From an uncultured Archangium sp. (lineage in GTDB: Bacteria > Myxococcota > Myxococcia > Myxococcales > Myxococcaceae), in assembly GCA_946479335.1 (NCBI GenBank), contig CAMLFP010000310.1, positions 1 to 6,623 of the forward strand: a stretch of 6,623 nt of DNA, in the 5' to 3' direction. A model generated the notes under the pieces. It had not been told where the DNA came from and did no database searches. It saw only the letters and a list, made by a program, of their open reading frames with translations. The position numbers and the translations under genes are program-made. This document shows positions 1 through 6,623 of this stretch, piece after piece. Numbering within the stretch: the first letter of the stretch is position 1; the number at the start of each line of letters is the position of its first letter.

Positions 1-1
1 G

Positions 2-2461
<2,460 letters not shown>

Positions 2462-2499
2462 GCAGGGCGTTTAGTGCACGTGCGACGGCTGACGAACCG

Positions 2500-3633
2500 T
2501 CATTTCGTGGCGACTGACTTCGCCGACAGCTGCGCGGCGAAGTTGGAGATCTTCTCCTTGAAGTCGGAGAGCAGCTCCTTCGGCAGCGGCTCCGCGCGCG
2601 GGAAGTTCTGGCTCAACGGGTTGGTCCACTTGCCGCCGCGCTTGAGCCCGAAGTGCAGGTGCGGGCCGGTGGTCCACGCGCCGGTGTTGCCCGACTCGGC
2701 GATGACCAGCTTCTGCGCGACGCGCTGGCCGGCCTTCACGAGGATCTTCGAGAGGTGCATGTAACAAGTCTCGAAGCTCATCACGTGCTTCACGCAGACG
2801 ATGTTGCCGCCGCCGTAGTCCCACCCGGCCTTGGTGACGGTGCCGTCTGACACCGCCCACACCGGCGTGCCCACCGACGCCTGGTAATCGACGCCGTTGT
2901 GGTTGCCGACGTAGTTCAGCACCGGGTGGAAGCGGCTCCCGAAGCCGCTGTTCACGTGCGCGTACTTCAGCGGCGACTTGAGGAAGGTCTTGCGCGCCGA
3001 CAAGCCCTCTTCGGTGAAGTACGTCTCGGTGCCGTCGGGCAGCGCGTAGCGGAAGCTGCGCTTGGTGCCCACGGTGCTACCGAGGTACTCGGCGGCCAGC
3101 ACGCGGCCGTATTGGAGCGTCTTCCCCTTGTGCACCACCTTCTCGACGATGGCGCGCATGCGGTCGCCCTTCTGCACGTCGCGGTAGAAGTCGACGTCCC
3201 ACGCGAAGACGTCGGAGAGCGTGATGGCAATGTCGGTGTTCTCGCCCGCGGCCTTCGCGGCGTCCCACAGCGTGGTCTCGACGTTGAGCTCCACGTACTC
3301 GGCGCGTTGCTCGCGTTCGATCTCCCGCTTGCGGCCGATGTAGCGATCGCCGTCGCGGCGCACCTGCCACTCGGTCATCAGGTTGCGCCGGTAGTCCAAC
3401 ACGTCGAGCTGCCCGTTGCGGAAGACGAGGCGCAGCTGATCTCCGGGCCGCGCGCGGCGGAGGTTGAACTCCGCGGCCTCCAGCGCGCCGTGCACCGAGT
3501 TGACGGTCGCGTCATCGAGCCCTGCGGCGTAGAGCGCAGCGGCGACGGTCTGGTTGTGCTCGATGCGGCGGTTCTTCACCAGCATCGACGCATCAGCGGC
3601 GAGCACGAGGGCCACGAGGGCGACGACAGGCAT
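2500..3633 (-). CDS. M23-family metallopeptidase, MepM/YebA-like, probable peptidoglycan endopeptidase
   Basis: This 377-residue protein is a probable zinc peptidase that cuts peptide cross-links of peptidoglycan outside the cytoplasmic membrane. The C-terminal M23 (LytM/peptidase M23) domain, about residues 225-345, has the full active-site set: H245 and D249 in HNGVD, then H325 and H327 in GPHLHFG. By family knowledge H245, D249 and H327 bind zinc and H325 is catalytic. The part before it (about 20-220) resembles the OapA/LysM-like and linker domains of E. coli MepM, including the stretch DVDFYRDVQKGDRM and KTFLKSPLKYAHVNSGFGSRFHPVL. The N-terminus is a short hydrophobic run, MPVVALVALVLAADA, without the usual positive residues; it is probably a signal peptide or anchor. 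The upstream frame stays open into the SpoVR gene but has no ATG, GTG or TTG, so this start is the best available. No good ribosome binding site is visible. C280 and C290 lie on what should be neighbouring strands. The gene follows the SpoVR gene by 37 bp. Confidence 0.93.
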   Translation of the reverse strand: MPVVALVALVLAADASMLVKNRRIEHNQTVAAALYAAGLDDATVNSVHGALEAAEFNLRRARPGDQLRLVFRNGQLDVLDYRRNLMTEWQVRRDGDRYIGRKREIEREQRAEYVELNVETTLWDAAKAAGENTDIAITLSDVFAWDVDFYRDVQKGDRMRAIVEKVVHKGKTLQYGRVLAAEYLGSTVGTKRSFRYALPDGTETYFTEEGLSARKTFLKSPLKYAHVNSGFGSRFHPVLNYVGNHNGVDYQASVGTPVWAVSDGTVTKAGWDYGGGNIVCVKHVMSFETCYMHLSKILVKAGQRVAQKLVIAESGNTGAWTTGPHLHFGLKRGGKWTNPLSQNFPRAEPLPKELLSDFKEKISNFAAQLSAKSVATK

Positions 3634-3670
3634 GTTGCGCAGTGTACCGGACGACGGCGCCGCGTCACGT

Positions 3671-5158
3671 TCAGAGGTCGACCTTCTTCTCGGAGAAGTG
3701 CGTGCCGTCGTGGCGCATCAGCACGCTCTTGCCCTCGACCTTGGTGACGATGCCCACCGGCCGGCGCCACACGCCGTTTAAGTTCTTGAGCGTCTCGCGT
3801 GCGTAGTTGGGGTCCAGGTCGACGCCGTCGAACTTGTGGGCCAGCACCAGCTCGCCCTTGTTCTCGTAGTTGGCGTCGATGACGTCGATGACCGGCTGGC
3901 CGAAGTTGGTGAGCGACTGGAGCAGCTTGTTCTTCACCTTCTTGAACTCGCGGGTGGCGATCTCCCAGGTGTTCTTCTTGTCGTTGAAGTTGAAGACGAA
4001 GAGCTTCTGTTCGATCGCGAACTCCGGCGTGAGGAACGCGTCGATGAAGGTGATGTCGTTGTAGTGCTTGCGCACCTCGAAGATCTTCTCGCGGCCGGCG
4101 TTGAGCTTCTTGTCCCACGCGCGGCGGGCCTGGAGGTCATCGCACTCGTCCCAGTCCTTGCCGAAGCGGCCCTTGTTCCACCGGTCTTCGATGTCGCGGA
4201 ACAGCTCGATGCCCAGCTTGTACGGGTTCAGCTTGCCGGGCTGCGTGGCCATCGCGCCGGCGTGGTTGTTCGCGTAGTCGAGGATCTCGTGGTCGCGCGC
4301 CGCGCGCGTGGTCATGATCGTGGAGTGCCAGTAGCTGGCCCAGCCCTCGTTCATGATCTTGGTCTGGGCCTGCGGCGCGAAGTAGTACGCCTCGTCGCGC
4401 ACGATGGAGAGGATGTCGTGCTCCCAGTCTTCGAGCGGCGCGTTCTCGAGGAGGAACTGCAGCACGTCGCGCTGCGGCCGCTCGGGGAACTTCTTCGCCG
4501 CCTGCTTCTCGGCCTCGACCTTCTTGTTCTGCGCGTCCACGAACTCCTTGGGGTTCATGTACGGCCGCATGTAGTCGCGGTCGACGCGGATGCCCTCGGC
4601 CCGCACGTTCTGCTGCGCCTCGGCGGTCTTCGGGTCGGGGTTGCGTTTGATGTGCGGTGAGTACTGGTCGATGAGGTTCTCGAGCGAGAGCGCGACGTCG
4701 ATGAAGTCTTCGACCTTCTCGACGCCGATCTTGTCGATCCACCGGCGCACGCGCGTGGCGTGGTTCGCCATCTCGTCGACCATCTTCCGGTTCGTGTATT
4801 TGAACGTGAAGTTGTTCTTGAAGAAGTCGTTGTGGCCGTAGACGTGCGCCATCACCAGCTTCTGATCGACCTCGGCGTTCGCCTCGAGGAGGTACGCGAA
4901 GCAGGGGTCATTGTTGATGACGAGCTCGTAGATCTTCGAGAGGCCGTACTCCGACGACTTGGCGAGCTGCTCGTACTCCATGCCCCAGCGCCAGTGCGGG
5001 TAGCGCGTGGGGAAGCCGCCGTAGGCCGCGACCATGTTGAGCTCGTCGGTGCTGAGCACCTCGAAGACCTGCTCGAAGAAGTCGAGGCCGAAGGCGCGCG
5101 CGTAGCCTTCAATCTCGGTCTTGAGGTCCTGCAATCTGGGAGTCAGTGACTTGGGCAT
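3671..5158 (-). CDS. SpoVR family protein (YcgB-like)
   Basis: This 495-residue protein is recognised as SpoVR family, close in length to E. coli YcgB (about 510). It opens with LTPRLQDLKTEIEGYARAFG and carries typical family stretches such as HWRWGMEYEQL, YELVINNDPCFAYLLEAN, KLVMAHVYGHNDFFKNN, NEGWASYWHSTIM and GKLNPYKLGIELFRDIEDRW. The family core covers about residues 10-420; the remainder forms a smaller C-terminal domain. No signal peptide or membrane segment is visible, so it is probably cytoplasmic. B. subtilis SpoVR is needed for proper spore cortex formation; the biochemical activity of the family is poorly defined. Genomically the family travels with PrkA/YeaG and YhbH/YeaH, which matches the DUF444 gene 50 bp upstream. 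The ATG start is preceded by an AGGGGGA ribosome binding site with 8 bases of spacing, and that site lies at the edge of a palindromic repeat. No truncation or frameshift is seen. Confidence 0.96.
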   Translation of the reverse strand: MPKSLTPRLQDLKTEIEGYARAFGLDFFEQVFEVLSTDELNMVAAYGGFPTRYPHWRWGMEYEQLAKSSEYGLSKIYELVINNDPCFAYLLEANAEVDQKLVMAHVYGHNDFFKNNFTFKYTNRKMVDEMANHATRVRRWIDKIGVEKVEDFIDVALSLENLIDQYSPHIKRNPDPKTAEAQQNVRAEGIRVDRDYMRPYMNPKEFVDAQNKKVEAEKQAAKKFPERPQRDVLQFLLENAPLEDWEHDILSIVRDEAYYFAPQAQTKIMNEGWASYWHSTIMTTRAARDHEILDYANNHAGAMATQPGKLNPYKLGIELFRDIEDRWNKGRFGKDWDECDDLQARRAWDKKLNAGREKIFEVRKHYNDITFIDAFLTPEFAIEQKLFVFNFNDKKNTWEIATREFKKVKNKLLQSLTNFGQPVIDVIDANYENKGELVLAHKFDGVDLDPNYARETLKNLNGVWRRPVGIVTKVEGKSVLMRHDGTHFSEKKVDL

Positions 5159-5165
5159 TTTGCAT

Positions 5166-5172
5166 TCCCCCT
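5166..5172 (-). promoter_or_regulatory. Ribosome binding site of the SpoVR gene, embedded in the repeat
   Basis: On the minus strand AGGGGGA ends 7-8 bases before the SpoVR ATG, a good Shine-Dalgarno match at normal spacing. Its first four bases (AGGG, 5172-5169) are the outer base pairs of the 10-bp repeat hairpin, so the folded RNA would partly cover the site. This supports the chosen start and hints at dependence on ribosomes arriving from the upstream gene. The regulatory effect is inference. Confidence 0.6.
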
Positions 5173-5204
5173 CTCCCGTTCACGGGAGAGGGTTGGGGTG
5201 AGGG
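5167..5204. repeat. GC-rich palindromic intergenic repeat (REP-like)
   Basis: The gap between the DUF444 stop and the SpoVR start is almost filled by a CCCTCTCCCG / CGGGAGAGGG inverted repeat: a perfect 10-bp stem (5169-5178 with 5183-5192) around a four-base TTCA loop. It is followed by TTGGGGTGAGGG. From memory this layout, a CCCTCTCCC palindrome joined to GGTTGGGGTGAGGG, matches a repeat scattered in many copies through the intergenic regions of many high-GC proteobacterial genomes; its spurious translation, a peptide like PFTGEGWGEG, is often seen in annotated genomes. Only one copy lies in this window, so repetition itself is not shown here. The hairpin could slow RNA decay or weakly terminate transcription between the two genes; no T-run follows it on the minus strand, so a Rho-independent terminator is unlikely. 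Confidence 0.75.
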
Positions 5205-5208
5205 CCGT

Positions 5209-6318
<1,110 letters not shown>

Positions 6319-6321
6319 TGG

Positions 6322-6623
6322 CTACGCTCCTTGTCTTGTTTTGAGTTTGGCGAGTGCACGGTCGATGGTCGCCTTTGCAAACGAAACATCCCCGTTGTTC
6401 AAAGGTGCACGGGCCAGAAGAAGCTCATGAAGTCGAAGCTTGCACTTGCTATTATACTTTTCCTTAACAGGGTATAGTAGCTTGGGCTCTTCGAGCTTGG
6501 TGACCAAGCCTTCTTTGATGACCTGTTCAATAATGTCCGTTGGATAGAAACGTTCTATTCCTTTGAACGATTCGTGGAGCGCGGGGTTTCCTTCTTGGGC
6601 CAAAAAGGGCTCTACGATCAATC
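6322..6623 (-). CDS. Unrecognised protein, C-terminal part only (5' end outside window)
   Basis: About 100 codons end in TAG three bases before the DUF444 start, and the frame runs open to the window edge. The first visible full codon is TTG, which is probably an internal leucine and not the start. I do not recognise the protein. What is visible is soluble, lysine- and glutamate-rich and probably helical, with a stretch from FYPTDIIEQVIKEGL to KLLYPVKEK that could be a small helix-turn-strand (winged-helix-like) fold; this is weak. The end is ATIDRALAKLKTRQGA. It is not what I expect of the PrkA/YeaG C-terminus, which normally carries a short Cys-x-x-Cys motif close to the end; only one cysteine is seen here. 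Composition is odd: I count 145 G+C in 302 bases (48%) and about 53 of 100 codons ending in G or C, with ATA, CTA and AGA codons. The neighbours use far more GC. This suggests recent transfer, or a misjoined contig end. Confidence 0.6.
   Translation of the reverse strand, partial: LIVEPFLAQEGNPALHESFKGIERFYPTDIIEQVIKEGLVTKLEEPKLLYPVKEKYNSKCKLRLHELLLARAPLNNGDVSFAKATIDRALAKLKTRQGA
6327..6332 (-). promoter_or_regulatory. Ribosome binding site of the DUF444 gene
   Basis: AAGGAG on the minus strand sits 8 bases before the DUF444 ATG, the strongest Shine-Dalgarno site in the window. It lies inside the last codons of the upstream low-GC frame, whose TAG stop is three bases before the ATG. This fixes the DUF444 start and suggests translational coupling between the two frames. 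Confidence 0.75.

Noticed and set aside
2480..2502. Possible terminator hairpin between the M23 and glgP genes (GACGG / CCGTC)
   Set aside because: The stem is only five base pairs with an eight-base loop and no T-run follows.
2899..3747. Plus-strand open frame (282 codons) opposite the M23 gene
   Set aside because: Composition and position match a shadow of the high-GC M23 coding strand; no domain is recognisable.
6451..6456. Perfect TATAAT on the minus strand, a possible -10 box upstream of DUF444
   Set aside because: It lies in AT-rich codons (Lys-Tyr-Asn) of the low-GC frame and has no -35-like hexamer at the proper distance, so chance is the better explanation.
6322..6623. Reading the right-edge frame as the C-terminus of PrkA/YeaG because of its position
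   Set aside because: It lacks the paired cysteines and other features I associate with the PrkA C-terminus, and its codon use differs from the module; position alone is not enough.

Overview
This window is about 6.6 kb of high-GC DNA, and every gene I can support lies on the minus strand, so transcription runs from the high-numbered end towards position 1. In that order it holds: the 3' end of an unrecognised, unusually low-GC gene; a DUF444 (YeaH/YhbH) protein; a SpoVR-family protein; a secreted or periplasmic M23 metallopeptidase; and a complete glycogen/starch phosphorylase. Gaps are 3, 50, 37 and 38 bp, so this may be one operon or closely coupled transcription units. No stretch of 300 bases lacks a gene. 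I see no rRNA, tRNA, CRISPR array or transposase.

The organism is most likely a high-GC Gram-negative bacterium. A delta-proteobacterial or Myxococcota lineage would fit: those groups pair the SpoVR and YhbH families in stress and spore programmes, the M23 enzyme resembles MepM/YebA, and the strong third-position GC bias is typical of them. This is inference from gene content and codon use, not from a marker gene.

The DUF444-SpoVR pair is two thirds of the widely conserved PrkA (YeaG)-YeaH-SpoVR (YcgB) stationary-phase/sporulation module. The third member, the PrkA AAA+ protein, would be expected just upstream, but the reading frame found there does not look like a PrkA C-terminus and has very different codon use. 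The downstream peptidoglycan hydrolase and glycogen phosphorylase fit a programme of envelope remodelling and reserve mobilisation on starvation; that functional link is inferred from position only.

The two points most worth a second look are the low-GC reading frame at the right edge, and a palindromic GC-rich intergenic repeat between the DUF444 and SpoVR genes that seems to supply, and may partly hide, the SpoVR ribosome binding site. I found no convincing new multi-gene system in this window.
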